From: a bacterium | Lineage (GTDB): Bacteria > Chloroflexota > Dormibacteria > Dormibacterales > Dormibacteraceae | Reading direction: 5' to 3' | Assembly: GCA_004299235.1 (NCBI GenBank) | Contig: SCQL01000019.1 | Location: forward strand, 62,001 to 126,000 | Length of the DNA: 64,000 nucleotides | In this document: positions 42,683 to 51,375 of the stretch, one piece after another | Layout: each line of letters starts with the position of its first letter | How positions within the stretch are numbered: the stretch's first letter is position 1 | Made by a program: the position numbers and the translations under genes | The notes under the pieces: generated by a model | Told to the model about the DNA's origin: nothing | The model's database searches: none | Seen by the model: the letters and a program-made list of their open reading frames with translations, nothing else

Positions 42683-42698
42683 CCCTACGATTATCCGA

Positions 42699-43610
42699 GT
42701 GATTGGCGTCGAGCGGATAAGGACGGCGGCGGAGCGGGCGCGGCCCTACGTCCAGAGGACGCCCCTGGTCCCGGTGGAAGGCGCGCTCCTCAAGCTCGAA
42801 TGCGTCCAACCGACTGGGAGCTTCAAGGTGCGGGGTTTCTTTGCCGCCGCTCTGGCGCTGCCCGAAGACGAGCTACGCCGGGGCCTGATCACCGTGAGCG
42901 CCGGCAATGCGGCCCAGGCCTGCGCCTACGTCGCTCACCGGCTGGGCGTCCCGTGTCGGGTGGTCATGTTCGACACCGCCCCGCCACCCAAGGTCGAAGG
43001 CGTCAAGCGCTGGGGCGCCACCCCCATTCCGATGCCGCGCGAGGCTCTATACGAGTGGATGGCGGCAGAGGGCTGGACGAAGGAGCCTGAAGCGTTCATC
43101 CACCCCTTCGCCTCACCCGAGGTGATGGCCGGCCACGGGGGCATCGGGTTGGAGCTGCTCGAGGACGTGCCCAACCTCGCGAGGGTCCTCGTCCCGGTCG
43201 GAGGCGGCGGGCTGGTGGGCGGCATCGCTTCGGCGCTCAAGGGATCGCGCCGCGATATTGAAGTGATCGGCGTGCAGTCGGACGGCTATGCGCTCTGGAC
43301 CCGCAGCCTGGCGGCCGGCGGGCCCGTGTCGATGCGCCCGGACACGATCGCCGACGGCACGACGGCGCCCTTCGACGCGCGGATGTTCGAGCTGCTGAAG
43401 GAATGCGTCGACCGCTGGCTGACCGTGCCCGAGCCACGGCTGCGGGCCGCGGTCCCTCAGCTCGCGGCCGCCGGAAAAGTGGTCGCGGAAGGCGCGGGGG
43501 CGCTGGCGTATGCGGCCCTGGAACAGCTGACTCCCGGGGTGCCGACCGTCGCCGTGGTCAGCGGCGGGAACATCGATCCGATTCTGCTGGCCTCGCTGCT
43601 CGCGGACTAG
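42699..43610 (+). CDS. PLP-dependent threonine/serine dehydratase family protein
   Basis: A 303-residue fold-type II PLP enzyme. The lysine that binds PLP is in QPTGSFKVRGF, the PLP phosphate loop is VPVGGGGLVGG, and VSAGNAAQACA is the substrate-binding SAGN loop (SxGNHxQG in most dehydratases). It lacks a regulatory ACT domain, so it is the short catabolic or racemase-like form. Substrate (threonine, serine or 3-hydroxyaspartate) cannot be fixed. GTG 42699 begins the family N-terminus. It is next to the threonine aldolase gene, which supports a role in hydroxy amino-acid breakdown. Confidence 0.85.
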   Translation: MIGVERIRTAAERARPYVQRTPLVPVEGALLKLECVQPTGSFKVRGFFAAALALPEDELRRGLITVSAGNAAQACAYVAHRLGVPCRVVMFDTAPPPKVEGVKRWGATPIPMPREALYEWMAAEGWTKEPEAFIHPFASPEVMAGHGGIGLELLEDVPNLARVLVPVGGGGLVGGIASALKGSRRDIEVIGVQSDGYALWTRSLAAGGPVSMRPDTIADGTTAPFDARMFELLKECVDRWLTVPEPRLRAAVPQLAAAGKVVAEGAGALAYAALEQLTPGVPTVAVVSGGNIDPILLASLLAD

Positions 43611-43646
43611 CTCGCTTGGATGCCCGTCAGGGGGAGGGCCGCCCGC

Positions 43647-44678
43647 TCAGGCGCTGAGCACGTCCTCGCAGACCTTCAGCGCCGACCGGATGTCGGCGGC
43701 GCTGATGCCGTGGTGGGTCACGAAACGCAGGCGGCGCGGACCGGTGGCGCCACCGAGGAGGCCGCGCCGCCGGCACTCCTCCTCGAATTCGGAGGCGGTC
43801 GTCTGCTGGAGGTCGAAATACACGATGTTGGTCTGGACTCGCGAGAGCTCACAGCCGATGCCCGGTAGCTCGGCGAGGCCCTCGGCCAGGATTCGGGCGT
43901 TGGCGTGGTCCTCGGCCAGGCGGTCGACCATGCTGTCGAGGGCGATCAGCCCGGCGGCCGCCAGCACCCCGGTCTGGCGCATCCCACCGCCGAGCCGCTT
44001 GCGCCAGCGCCGGGCCCGCTCGATCGCCTCACGCGACCCGCAGAACATGCTGCCGGCCGGGCAGGCGAGCCCTTTCGACAGGCAGAAGGTCACGGTGTCG
44101 CCGCACGCGGCGATGTCCGCGACATCGACCCCCAGCGCCACCGCCGCGTTGAAGATCCGGGCGCCGTCGAGATGCACCCGCAGGCCCTGAGCCCGGGCCG
44201 CGTCGGAGGCCGCGCGCAGCGCGGGCATCGGCCAGACCACGCCGCCGTGCAGGTTGTGCGTGTTCTCAAAGCTCACCATCGCCGTCAGGGGGAAATGCGA
44301 GTCGTCACGCGGCCGCACCGCAGCGACGACCTGCTCCGCCGACATGACACCGGCTTCGGTTTCCACGGGTTGGATCTGCACCCCGGCGATGGCGGCGGCG
44401 CCGGCGGCCTCGTAGAGAAACGTGTGCGAGTGCGCGTCCGCGATCATCTCGTCACCGGCGCGGGCGTGGACCGCGGTGCCGATCAGGTTGCCCATCGTGC
44501 CGGTCGGCACGAACACCGACGCCTCCTTACCGAGCCGGGCGGCGGCGACCTCCTCGAGGCGGTTGACCGTCGGATCGTCGCCGAAAACGTCGTCGCCAAG
44601 CGGCGCGTTCATCATCGCCCGTCGCATTTCCGGGGTCGGCTGGGTGACGGTGTCGGAGCGGAGGTCGATCGCCGTCAC
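43647..44678 (-). CDS. ltaE: Low-specificity L-threonine aldolase
   Basis: A 343-residue fold-type I PLP enzyme that cleaves threonine or allo-threonine to glycine and acetaldehyde. The N-terminus [20 protein letters not shown] and [15 protein letters not shown] are diagnostic. [22 protein letters not shown] (Asp that holds the pyridine ring) and [13 protein letters not shown] (PLP lysine) are all visible. Length is normal. It is convergent with the dehydratase-family gene and divergent from the amidohydrolase gene by 19 bases. Confidence 0.92.
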   Translation of the reverse strand: MTAIDLRSDTVTQPTPEMRRAMMNAPLGDDVFGDDPTVNRLEEVAAARLGKEASVFVPTGTMGNLIGTAVHARAGDEMIADAHSHTFLYEAAGAAAIAGVQIQPVETEAGVMSAEQVVAAVRPRDDSHFPLTAMVSFENTHNLHGGVVWPMPALRAASDAARAQGLRVHLDGARIFNAAVALGVDVADIAACGDTVTFCLSKGLACPAGSMFCGSREAIERARRWRKRLGGGMRQTGVLAAAGLIALDSMVDRLAEDHANARILAEGLAELPGIGCELSRVQTNIVYFDLQQTTASEFEEECRRRGLLGGATGPRRLRFVTHHGISAADIRSALKVCEDVLSA

Positions 44679-44697
44679 GCGATTAATCTAACCCCGC

Positions 44698-46227
44698 TTG
44701 AAAGCCGACCTCATCCTCGCCGGCGGCCGCATTCGCACGCTCGGACGCTCCGGCCTCAGGACGAACAGCCACCTCGCGGTCGCCGGCGGGCGGGTGATCG
44801 CCTGCGGCGGCGCCGAGCTGATGGGTCTTCGAGGCTCGCGCACCCAGGTCGTCAAGCTCTCGGGCTCGGCCGTCCTGCCGGGGTTCAATGACGCGCACGC
44901 CCATGTCGTCTACTACGGCCTGACCCGTTTCGGCGCGGACCTTGGGGGCGCGCGGAGCGTCGGTGACATCCTCGATCGATTGAAGGCGCATGCGCGGCGC
45001 CTCAAGCCCGGCGAATGGCAGCACGGGATGGGCTACCGGGCGGATGAGCTGGCGGAGCGCCGGCAGCCCCACCGGCGCGAGCTGGACCGCGTCACCGGCC
45101 GGCGCCCGTGCTTCATCGACGAGCGTGGCGGCCACGCGCGCGTCGCCAACTCGGCCGCGCTGGAGGTGGCTCGAATCACCGCCGACACAGCGAATCCGCC
45201 TGGCGGCCGGATCGGCCGTGAACTTGACGGCACGCCCAACGGGCTGCTGCTCGAGACCGCCATGCGCCTGGTCGCCGACGTGCAGCCGCCGCCGAGCCTC
45301 GAGCGCCGAACGCAGGGGATCCTGAGAGCCCAGCGCCTGCTGCTCTCGCGCGGCATCACCTCGGTCGGCGCCGCCGTCAACCGCGGCTTCGCGGACGACC
45401 TGCGCGCTTACCAGGGGCTGGCCGCGGGCCGGCGGCTCAAGCTGCGCGTCAACGAGTTCCTCTCCTGGGAGCTGCTGGACGCCGCCTCCAGCCTGGGCGT
45501 CCGGGCGGGCTTTGGCGGCGCCCTCGTCAGAGCGGGCCCGATCAAAGTCTTCGTCGACGGAGGTGCGGATCGAGTTGCGATGCGATCGGGCGGGGGCGTC
45601 TGGCGCACGTCGCCGGCCGAGCTCCGCGAGCTCGTCGGCCGCGCGACCGCGGCGGGGTTGCAGGTGGCGGCGCACGCCATCGGGGATGGCGCCATCGAAG
45701 CCATGTGCGACGCCGTTGAAGCGTCCGGCGGCGCTCACCTGCGCCATCGCGTCGAGCACTGCACCATCTGCCCGCCCGACCTGCAGGCCCGGCTGGCCAA
45801 GCTTGGCATGGTGGCGGTCATGCAGCCGATGGCGGCTCGCTTCGGGCGGGTCGCGTCGGCGATCTTCTTTCCGGCTCGTGACCGCTCTCACCTCGTCCCC
45901 CATGGCCCCCTGCTGCGATCTGGGGTCCCGGTCGCGTTCAGCTCGGACCTGCCGGTCGTTCCCGATCCCAACCCGTGGACCGGAATTCGCGTCGCCGTCG
46001 ACGACCAGGTGAACGGCATCAGCTTGCTGGCGGCGCTGCGCGCGTACACGTCGGCCGGCGCCTACGCAAGCTTTGAGGAAAACCGGAAGGGAAGCCTCGA
46101 GCCGGGCATGCTGGCGGACCTCCAGGTCTACGAAGGCGACCCCCTCATGGCGACTGGACCCCACCCCGAGGGCCCCCGCCCGAGAGCGGTCCTCCTGGGC
46201 GGAGTACGCGTCTTCGGCTCGCTCTAG
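44698..46227 (+). CDS. Amidohydrolase family protein, YtcJ-like
   Basis: A 509-residue metal-dependent hydrolase of the amidohydrolase-3 type. Metal-ligand motifs are GFNDAHAHVVYYG (HxH), later HAIGDGAI and HRVEHCTI (His ligands), and FSSDLPVV (Asp). The N-terminal beta-sandwich start (KADLILAGGRIRTLGRSG) and the C-terminal return (GSLEPGMLADLQVYEGDPL) are typical. The substrate is unknown (N-acyl or cyclic amide). The start is TTG 44698; there is no upstream ATG before the divergent threonine aldolase start. Confidence 0.88.
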   Translation: MKADLILAGGRIRTLGRSGLRTNSHLAVAGGRVIACGGAELMGLRGSRTQVVKLSGSAVLPGFNDAHAHVVYYGLTRFGADLGGARSVGDILDRLKAHARRLKPGEWQHGMGYRADELAERRQPHRRELDRVTGRRPCFIDERGGHARVANSAALEVARITADTANPPGGRIGRELDGTPNGLLLETAMRLVADVQPPPSLERRTQGILRAQRLLLSRGITSVGAAVNRGFADDLRAYQGLAAGRRLKLRVNEFLSWELLDAASSLGVRAGFGGALVRAGPIKVFVDGGADRVAMRSGGGVWRTSPAELRELVGRATAAGLQVAAHAIGDGAIEAMCDAVEASGGAHLRHRVEHCTICPPDLQARLAKLGMVAVMQPMAARFGRVASAIFFPARDRSHLVPHGPLLRSGVPVAFSSDLPVVPDPNPWTGIRVAVDDQVNGISLLAALRAYTSAGAYASFEENRKGSLEPGMLADLQVYEGDPLMATGPHPEGPRPRAVLLGGVRVFGSL

Positions 46228-46245
46228 CGTCCCGGCGAGGCCGGA

Positions 46246-46785
46246 TCAGCTGGCATTGCCGTCCGCGTCGACCCCCTTCGGTGGCGGGCCGGGCATCGAG
46301 CCCGGGGGAGCCGGCTCGACGTGCGGCCCGGCCGCCGCGGCGGTCCGCCGCGACGATGGACGCCTCGCCGCCGCGATTCCGCGGGCGGCTGTTTTGGGGG
46401 CCGCCTTGGGGGCGGCAGACCGGCGCGCCGCGGGTTGGCGTGCAGCCGCGTGGCGCCCCGCGGGCTTGCGTTCGGTTTTTCTGGGGGCGACCTCGGCGCC
46501 GCGCGATGCCGCGGCGCGCGCCAGTTGCTGGACCTGCCGGCTCAAGCCGTCCAGGCGCTTCAGAGCCTTGTCGAGGTCGGCCTGACGCGCGGTGCGATCC
46601 ACCTGGGCCTGCACCTGCTGGAGAGCGGATTGCAACGTCTTCTGCCCATCCTTGATCGTTCGCTCGAGCTGTTGGCGCAGGTCACCGGGCACCCGTTTCT
46701 CCGCTTCGCGCAGCGCCGACCGGCCGGCCTTCACCGCCCGCTTCAAAAGCCTGGATCGCGTTGACGCCCGCTTTGGTGCTGCCAT
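46246..46785 (-). CDS. Phasin-like or histone-like Ala/Lys-rich protein
   Basis: A 179-residue protein. An N-terminal amphipathic helical region (SRLLKRAVKAGRSALREAEK; IKDGQKTLQSALQQVQAQVD) is followed by a Lys/Ala/Pro/Arg-rich tail (RHAAARQPAARRSAAPKAAP) like those of histone H1-type or phasin tails. It is divergent from a PhaR-type regulator, 47 bases apart. PhaR homologues control phasin genes, so a granule-associated phasin is the favoured reading; a nucleoid protein is the alternative. Confidence 0.55.
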   Translation of the reverse strand: MAAPKRASTRSRLLKRAVKAGRSALREAEKRVPGDLRQQLERTIKDGQKTLQSALQQVQAQVDRTARQADLDKALKRLDGLSRQVQQLARAAASRGAEVAPRKTERKPAGRHAAARQPAARRSAAPKAAPKTAARGIAAARRPSSRRTAAAAGPHVEPAPPGSMPGPPPKGVDADGNAS

Positions 46786-46832
46786 GCATCAACCTCCCTG
46801 ATAACGCACCGCGTTAGAATGGGCCGGACGAA

Positions 46833-47339
46833 ATGACTCCAACCCCTGAACGACACCTTATCAAGAAGTACGCGAATCGCAAGCTCTATGACACGCGCAC
46901 GAGTCGCTACATCACGCTGGAAGGTATCGCCGAGCTCGTGCGCGACGGGCATGAGATCAAGGTTGTCGACCGGGAGAACGGACACGACCTGACCCAGGTG
47001 ATCCTTTCGCAGATCGTCCTGTCCGAGGAGAAACGCGGCCCCGCGCGGCTGGTCGACGCCGGCGGCGAGGTCATCCACGAACGCGGCCAGGCGCTTCTGG
47101 ACTACGTGCGCAAGACCCTCAACGTCCCCGCCGATCTGAGGCACCAGATGGAGCGGCGTCGCGGCGACCTCGAGGTGCTGGCCGACGAGGCGATCGAGCG
47201 GGCGCTCCGCCGCCTTCGCATCCCAAGCCGGTCGGACATCGACCAGGTCAACGAACGCCTCGACCGGCTGGCCGCCCAGCTCAAGCGGCTGGGCGCGCAG
47301 ACCCCGGCCAAGACCAACAAGAGCCGGCGGGGTAAGTAG
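46833..47339 (+). CDS. phaR: PHA/PHB accumulation regulator DNA-binding domain protein (PhaR-like)
   Basis: A 168-residue protein. IKKYANRKLYDTRTSRYITL then EGIAELVRDGHEIKVVDREN and TQVILSQIVL are the PHB_acc_N signature (PF07879). PhaR binds DNA and polyhydroxyalkanoate granules and represses phasin genes until granules form. A basic, Arg/Lys-rich C-terminus follows (LERRR-like helix, then KTNKSRRGK). No PHA synthase is in the window. The divergent neighbour is phasin-like, consistent with autoregulation at a shared promoter. Confidence 0.85.
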   Translation: MTPTPERHLIKKYANRKLYDTRTSRYITLEGIAELVRDGHEIKVVDRENGHDLTQVILSQIVLSEEKRGPARLVDAGGEVIHERGQALLDYVRKTLNVPADLRHQMERRRGDLEVLADEAIERALRRLRIPSRSDIDQVNERLDRLAAQLKRLGAQTPAKTNKSRRGK

Positions 47340-47344
47340 CCGGG

Positions 47345-47431
47345 CTCATACCGGCCGTGACCCCGCTGGTGCCGTGCGTGAGCGAGGAGCGGAGCCGACT
47401 ACGACGCAGATGGGCCGCTCTGGGGTATGAG
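47345..47431. other. Intergenic inverted repeat between phaR and the DUF881 genes
   Basis: CTCATACC at 47345-47352 is the exact complement of GGTATGAG at 47424-47431, enclosing about 70 bases of GC-rich sequence. The two terminators below lie immediately after it. It may be the base of a larger RNA fold or a small mobile repeat. No protein function is claimed; a 42-codon frame inside lacks supporting features. Confidence 0.4.
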
Positions 47432-47448
47432 TTTCGGCGCCGCCGAAA
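47432..47448. terminator. Hairpin, possible bidirectional terminator (1)
   Basis: A 7-bp stem TTTCGGC/GCCGAAA with three-base loop GCC. It lies between the convergent phaR and DUF881 genes, where both transcripts need to end. There is a short A/T-containing stem end on both sides but no long T-tract. Confidence 0.45.
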
Positions 47449-47454
47449 TTGCAC

Positions 47455-47469
47455 CGCCCCGCAGGGGCG
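47455..47469. terminator. Hairpin, possible bidirectional terminator (2)
   Basis: A 6-bp stem CGCCCC/GGGGCG with loop GCA, seven bases after the first hairpin. As a second structure in the same convergent gap it would strengthen termination for either strand. Confidence 0.4.
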
Positions 47470-47502
47470 CTGCAACCCGCAAAGTATTTCTGGGTCGGTG
47501 CG

Positions 47503-48195
47503 CTAGGTCGCATAAACGAAAGGCCGCTCGCTGACGACCGCCCGGATCACCACGTCCGCCTCGACGCGGTAGGTCGCCTGACGCACGCGGCGGTCGGCGC
47601 GCAGCTGCTGCGTCATCAGCTCGGCCGTCTCCGCCAGGCGGTTGGCGTCACCGATCGTCGTGATCGTCCAGGGGGGTGGCACGACCACTCCTCCGATCGC
47701 GACCCCGCCTGGGGCCTGCTCGATCGGCACGCCGGCGACGACCCGCCGGTCGTTGACCGCGATCGCCTCCGCTCCGCCGACCGCGAGATTGTTCAACGCA
47801 TCCTGCAGGTCCAGGACCTTCAGCCCGCCGGCGTCGATCACGAGCACCACTCCGGGTCCGTGCACCGGAACCAGCCCTTCCAGCGCCCGCAGCCGGTTGG
47901 CCTCATCGGTCAACACCTGGTCGGCGGCGCCGCTGGTGCCCGACTGCAGCGCGACCTGGCGTTTGGTCAGGTCGGTCGTTTCGGCGTCGAGCAGGTCGTT
48001 GGCCCGGTGGAGGTCGTCGATCAAAAAGGCGAGCGAGGTCGTGTCCGTGCCGGCCAGGCTTCGCTCGACCTCCGCCTGGCTGCGGATCTGCACGGTGGCG
48101 ATGAACGCGACCGCCAACGCGATCAGCCAGACGCTGACGCCGCGGGCCGTCGACCGCCGCCGCGGGCCGCGAGCCGGCCTAGAACGGGCTGACAT
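47503..48195 (-). CDS. DUF881 family membrane-anchored protein (copy 2)
   Basis: A 230-residue protein: basic start, one membrane helix (VSVWLIALAVAFIATVQI), a short coiled-coil linker, then the DUF881 domain with GPGVVLVIDAGG, LQDALNNLAVGGAEAIAVND and the ending WTITTIGDANRLAETAEL (IxAIGd pattern). DUF881 proteins are cell-surface proteins often found near division or Sbp genes. Its start overlaps the upstream paralogue's end by 17 bases, so the two are co-translated and may form a heteromer. Confidence 0.85.
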   Translation of the reverse strand: MSARSRPARGPRRRSTARGVSVWLIALAVAFIATVQIRSQAEVERSLAGTDTTSLAFLIDDLHRANDLLDAETTDLTKRQVALQSGTSGAADQVLTDEANRLRALEGLVPVHGPGVVLVIDAGGLKVLDLQDALNNLAVGGAEAIAVNDRRVVAGVPIEQAPGGVAIGGVVVPPPWTITTIGDANRLAETAELMTQQLRADRRVRQATYRVEADVVIRAVVSERPFVYAT

Positions 48196-48901
48196 GTGAG
48201 ATCTGCAAGCTCGAGTCGTACGCCGGGAGCGACAGGTCGGGGCTGCCGGAATAGGTGACTCGAAGCTGGAATTGCACCTGCCGCGCGCGTATGTCCGGGA
48301 GCGCCGACGGGGCGTCGAGCGCCGCCTGCATCCGGTTGCGGTCGCCGACGGCGATGACCTTGATCGGCGAGGACAGGGGCGGCCCCTGGTCGATGACGAC
48401 CTGGCCTTCGGATCCTGAAAACGCGGTCAGCGGGGTGATCCGCCGCCCATTGACGGCAATGCCCTCGGCGCCCTGCGCGAACAGCAGGTTGACCACGTCC
48501 TGGACGTCCTGGAAATTGACCAGGTAGCGGGTCTGCCCGCTCTGGTCGGGCGCCGGCACGCCGTTGCCTAGGTCGACCTCGATTCCCGGTCCGTGCATCG
48601 AGGTGAGCCCGGCGTGAGCGCGCAGGTCCGAGACCTGGTTCTGAAGGGCCTGGGTGGCGGCGGAGCGCTGGGCGGCGTCCGATTCCAGCACGTCGATCTG
48701 CGTGCGCAGGGCGGCGATCTTGCGGCGCGACCCGGCATTGGTCGCTTCCAGGTCCTGCACGCTGCGCACGAGAGCCTGGTAGCGGGCGACCTGGTTGGAG
48801 GGCGTCAGTAGCTGGGCCTTGACCTGGCCGGCGACCAGGAACCCGGTCGCTAGGGCGACCGCCGCCACCACGACGGCGCTGGCCAGCTGTTGACGCGACA
48901 T
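48179..48901 (-). CDS. DUF881 family membrane-anchored protein (copy 1)
   Basis: A 240-residue paralogue of the next gene: N-terminal helix (LASAVVVAAVALATGFLVAG), coiled-coil segment (QDLEATNAGSRRKIAALRTQ), then HGPGIEVDLGNG, QDVVNLLFAQGAEGIAVNGR and SPIKVIAVGDRNRMQAAL. The sequence is diverged from copy 2 but the same motifs align, showing an old tandem duplication. It is divergent from the glutamate dehydrogenase gene with about 140 bp between. Confidence 0.85.
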   Translation of the reverse strand: MSRQQLASAVVVAAVALATGFLVAGQVKAQLLTPSNQVARYQALVRSVQDLEATNAGSRRKIAALRTQIDVLESDAAQRSAATQALQNQVSDLRAHAGLTSMHGPGIEVDLGNGVPAPDQSGQTRYLVNFQDVQDVVNLLFAQGAEGIAVNGRRITPLTAFSGSEGQVVIDQGPPLSSPIKVIAVGDRNRMQAALDAPSALPDIRARQVQFQLRVTYSGSPDLSLPAYDSSLQISHVSPF

Positions 48902-49043
48902 GCCCGCAATTCTGCTTGAACAAGATCAACGCGTCGCCGTCACCCCGCACCCCTTCTCGGCACCCCCAAGCTTCGCCCGGAGTTTTGTTGCGGCGAGATC
49001 TTTAGATCTCCCAGCCTCTTCGGAGTAGTATCGGAGTCCCGAA

Positions 49044-50300
49044 ATGGCGGTCGAAACTCGCGCTCCGGCCTTCCAGACCGCCCAGCGGCGCTTTGACGCC
49101 GCTGCCGACGTGATCGGTCTTTCCGACGGCGCGCGCCGCGGCCTGCGCGATGTCAAGCGTGAGCTCACGGTGCATTTCCCGGTGCGCATGGACGACGGCT
49201 CGGTCCGCGTGTTCACGGGCTGGCGCGTGCAGCACAACATCAGCCGCGGGCCGGCGAAGGGAGGCATCCGCTACCACCCCGACGTCAACCTGGACCTGGT
49301 CAAAGCGCTGGCCATGCTCATGACGTGGAAGTGCGCCGCCGTCGGCATCCCTTACGGCGGTTCGAAGGGCGCGGTCGCCTGCGACCCCAGCAAGATGTCG
49401 TCGAGCGAGCTCGAGCACCTGACCCGGCGATTCGCGACCGAGATCGCGATCCTGATCGGCCCGGAAAAGGACATCCCCGCGCCGGACATGGGCACCAACC
49501 CCCAGGTGATGGCTTGGATCATGGACACCATCTCCATGCACTCCGGACACTCGGTGACCGCATCGGTCACCGGCAAGCCGGTCGACGTGGGCGGGTCGGA
49601 GGGACGTGTCGACGCCCCCGGACGCGGCGCCACCTACCTCACGCTCGAGGGCCTGAAGTACCTTCACGTCGACGATGAAACGCCGACGGTGGCCGTGCAG
49701 GGCTACGGCCAGGTGGGCGGATCGGCGGCCCGCCTGCTGGCGGAGGCCGGGCTCAAGGTGGTGGCCGTGAGCGACTCCAGAGGTGGCGTGTACAACCCGA
49801 AAGGCCTTGATCTGGCCGCCCTGGAAGAGCACCGGCAGGTTCGCGGCGGGGTGAGCGGTTTCAAGAAGGCCGACAACCTCACCAACGCCGAGCTCATCGA
49901 GCTGCCGGTCACCGTGCTGGTGCCGGCGGCGGTCCAGGATCAGATCACCGAGGAAAACGCCAGCCGCGTTCGCGCCCGCCTGATCACCGAAGGCGCCAAC
50001 GCCGCGGTCGCGCCCGGGGCCGACCCCATCCTTCACGACCGCGGGATTTTCGTCGTCCCGGACATCATCGCGAACTCGGGCGGCGTGATCGTCTCCTACT
50101 TCGAGTGGGTCCAGGATCTCCAGGCTTTCTTCTGGGAGGAGGAGGAGATCAACACCAAGCTCCACCACGTCATCACGCGCGCCTTCTACGAGATCCTCCA
50201 CACCTCGGTCAACAAGCACATCGACATGCGGCTCGCGGCCTACGCCCTGGCCGTGCAGCGGGTGGCCAACGCGACGACTGTCAGGGGCATCTATCCATAA
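49044..50300 (+). CDS. gdhA: Glutamate dehydrogenase (Glu/Leu/Phe/Val dehydrogenase family)
   Basis: A 418-residue hexameric-type enzyme for reversible oxidative deamination of glutamate. The catalytic-lysine region is GPAKGGIRYHP and the following MTWKCAAVGIPYGGSKGAV, and the Rossmann nucleotide site is AVQGYGQVGG. The C-terminal FEWVQDLQAFFWEEEEIN region is typical of short NAD-linked or dual members. Start ATG 49044. With P5C dehydrogenase elsewhere in the window it supports growth on amino acids. Cofactor use (NAD or NADP) is not settled from sequence. Confidence 0.92.
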   Translation: MAVETRAPAFQTAQRRFDAAADVIGLSDGARRGLRDVKRELTVHFPVRMDDGSVRVFTGWRVQHNISRGPAKGGIRYHPDVNLDLVKALAMLMTWKCAAVGIPYGGSKGAVACDPSKMSSSELEHLTRRFATEIAILIGPEKDIPAPDMGTNPQVMAWIMDTISMHSGHSVTASVTGKPVDVGGSEGRVDAPGRGATYLTLEGLKYLHVDDETPTVAVQGYGQVGGSAARLLAEAGLKVVAVSDSRGGVYNPKGLDLAALEEHRQVRGGVSGFKKADNLTNAELIELPVTVLVPAAVQDQITEENASRVRARLITEGANAAVAPGADPILHDRGIFVVPDIIANSGGVIVSYFEWVQDLQAFFWEEEEINTKLHHVITRAFYEILHTSVNKHIDMRLAAYALAVQRVANATTVRGIYP

Positions 50301-50307
50301 TCGGGGA

Positions 50308-51375
50308 GTGATCCCCGCAGGGCCCAACCGCGTCCTGATCACCGGCGTATCCAATCCCCTCGGCGCTGAGGTCGCGCGCCGCCTCGCCCCGCAGGTCCCG
50401 CATCTGTTCGGCTGCGACCTGGCCGACCCGGTCAGCGCGCTCGAGGCGATGGACTTCGTGCATGCGGATACGCGGCAGTCGGTGATCGGTAAGCTGGTGC
50501 GCCGGCTCCACATCGACACCGTCGTGCACCTGGCCGTGATGGTCGACTCCCCACACCACGAGCGGGCCGTCCACGAGACGGACGTGATCGGAACCATGAA
50601 CGTGCTGGTCGGATGCGCCGGTCCCTCGAGCCCGGTCCAGCGGCTGATCGTGAAATCGAGCCAGGCGGTTTACGGCGCGGGGCCGACCGACCCGTCCTTT
50701 TTTGCCGAAGAGATGAACATCGGCGAGCGGCGGGGCTCCTCGGTGACGCGCGACCTGATCGAATTGGAGCAGCTCGTCGGCGAGTTCGCCCTCCGCAACG
50801 AGGCCTGCCGGGTGACCGTCCTTCGTCTGGGATTCCGCGTGAGCGAGGACACCACGCTTGCCCGGTACCTGTCACTGCCGATCGTGCCGACCTTCGCCGG
50901 CTTCGATCCGCGCCTGCAGCTGCTGCACGAAGACGATGCGGCCGAGGCGGTCGTCCGAGCGGTGATGGGCGACCACGCGGGTGTTTTCAACGTCGCCGCG
51001 GACGGCGTCGTCCTGCTGAGCCAGGCGATCGCCATCATGGGCGGCCGGCCGGCACCCGTGCTGCTTCCGGTCGGGCGTTGGCTGATGCGGCTCGGGCTGC
51101 GCGCGGCGACCCACGTGGACCTGCCGGGCCACCTGGCGGACGTCATCGCGTTCGGCTCGGTGGCCGACACCTCGCGGCTGGCAGCCGAGTTCGGCTGGAA
51201 GCCCGGCCACAGCTCGCGGGCGGTCATGGACGGCCTGGCCCGAGGCAAGGACACCGAGGTGATCGGGGCCCCGTCGCCGCCGCAGGAATACGAGCTTCAG
51301 CGCTACCTGCAGCGCCGCCGCCGCCATGAGCGCAACGGCCACCGGGGCGGCTCCGCCGTGGTCGCGCATCGATGA
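50308..51375 (+). CDS. NAD-dependent epimerase/dehydratase-family protein (extended SDR), GalE2-like
   Basis: A 355-residue extended SDR. The nucleotide loop reads VLITGVSNPLGAEVARRL (GxxxxxGxxV) and the SSQAVYG serine region is present. The usual active-site YxxxK is replaced by SVTRDLIELEQLV, with no Tyr at that place. It overlaps an acyltransferase gene by ATGA; the same pair (galE2-like and a PlsC-like gene, Rv0501-Rv0502 in Mycobacterium, from memory) is conserved in actinobacteria. A role in lipid or glycolipid modification is inferred; ordinary UDP-sugar epimerase activity is doubtful. GTG start 50308. Confidence 0.8.
   Translation: MIPAGPNRVLITGVSNPLGAEVARRLAPQVPHLFGCDLADPVSALEAMDFVHADTRQSVIGKLVRRLHIDTVVHLAVMVDSPHHERAVHETDVIGTMNVLVGCAGPSSPVQRLIVKSSQAVYGAGPTDPSFFAEEMNIGERRGSSVTRDLIELEQLVGEFALRNEACRVTVLRLGFRVSEDTTLARYLSLPIVPTFAGFDPRLQLLHEDDAAEAVVRAVMGDHAGVFNVAADGVVLLSQAIAIMGGRPAPVLLPVGRWLMRLGLRAATHVDLPGHLADVIAFGSVADTSRLAAEFGWKPGHSSRAVMDGLARGKDTEVIGAPSPPQEYELQRYLQRRRRHERNGHRGGSAVVAHR

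Noticed and set aside
44683-46164. Minus-strand 493-codon frame opposite the amidohydrolase gene
   Set aside because: Antisense shadow; all metal-binding motifs are on the plus strand.
47380-47505. Small plus-strand frame starting MSEERSRLRR after phaR
   Set aside because: About 42 codons, no ribosome-binding site, lies over the hairpins; treated as non-coding.
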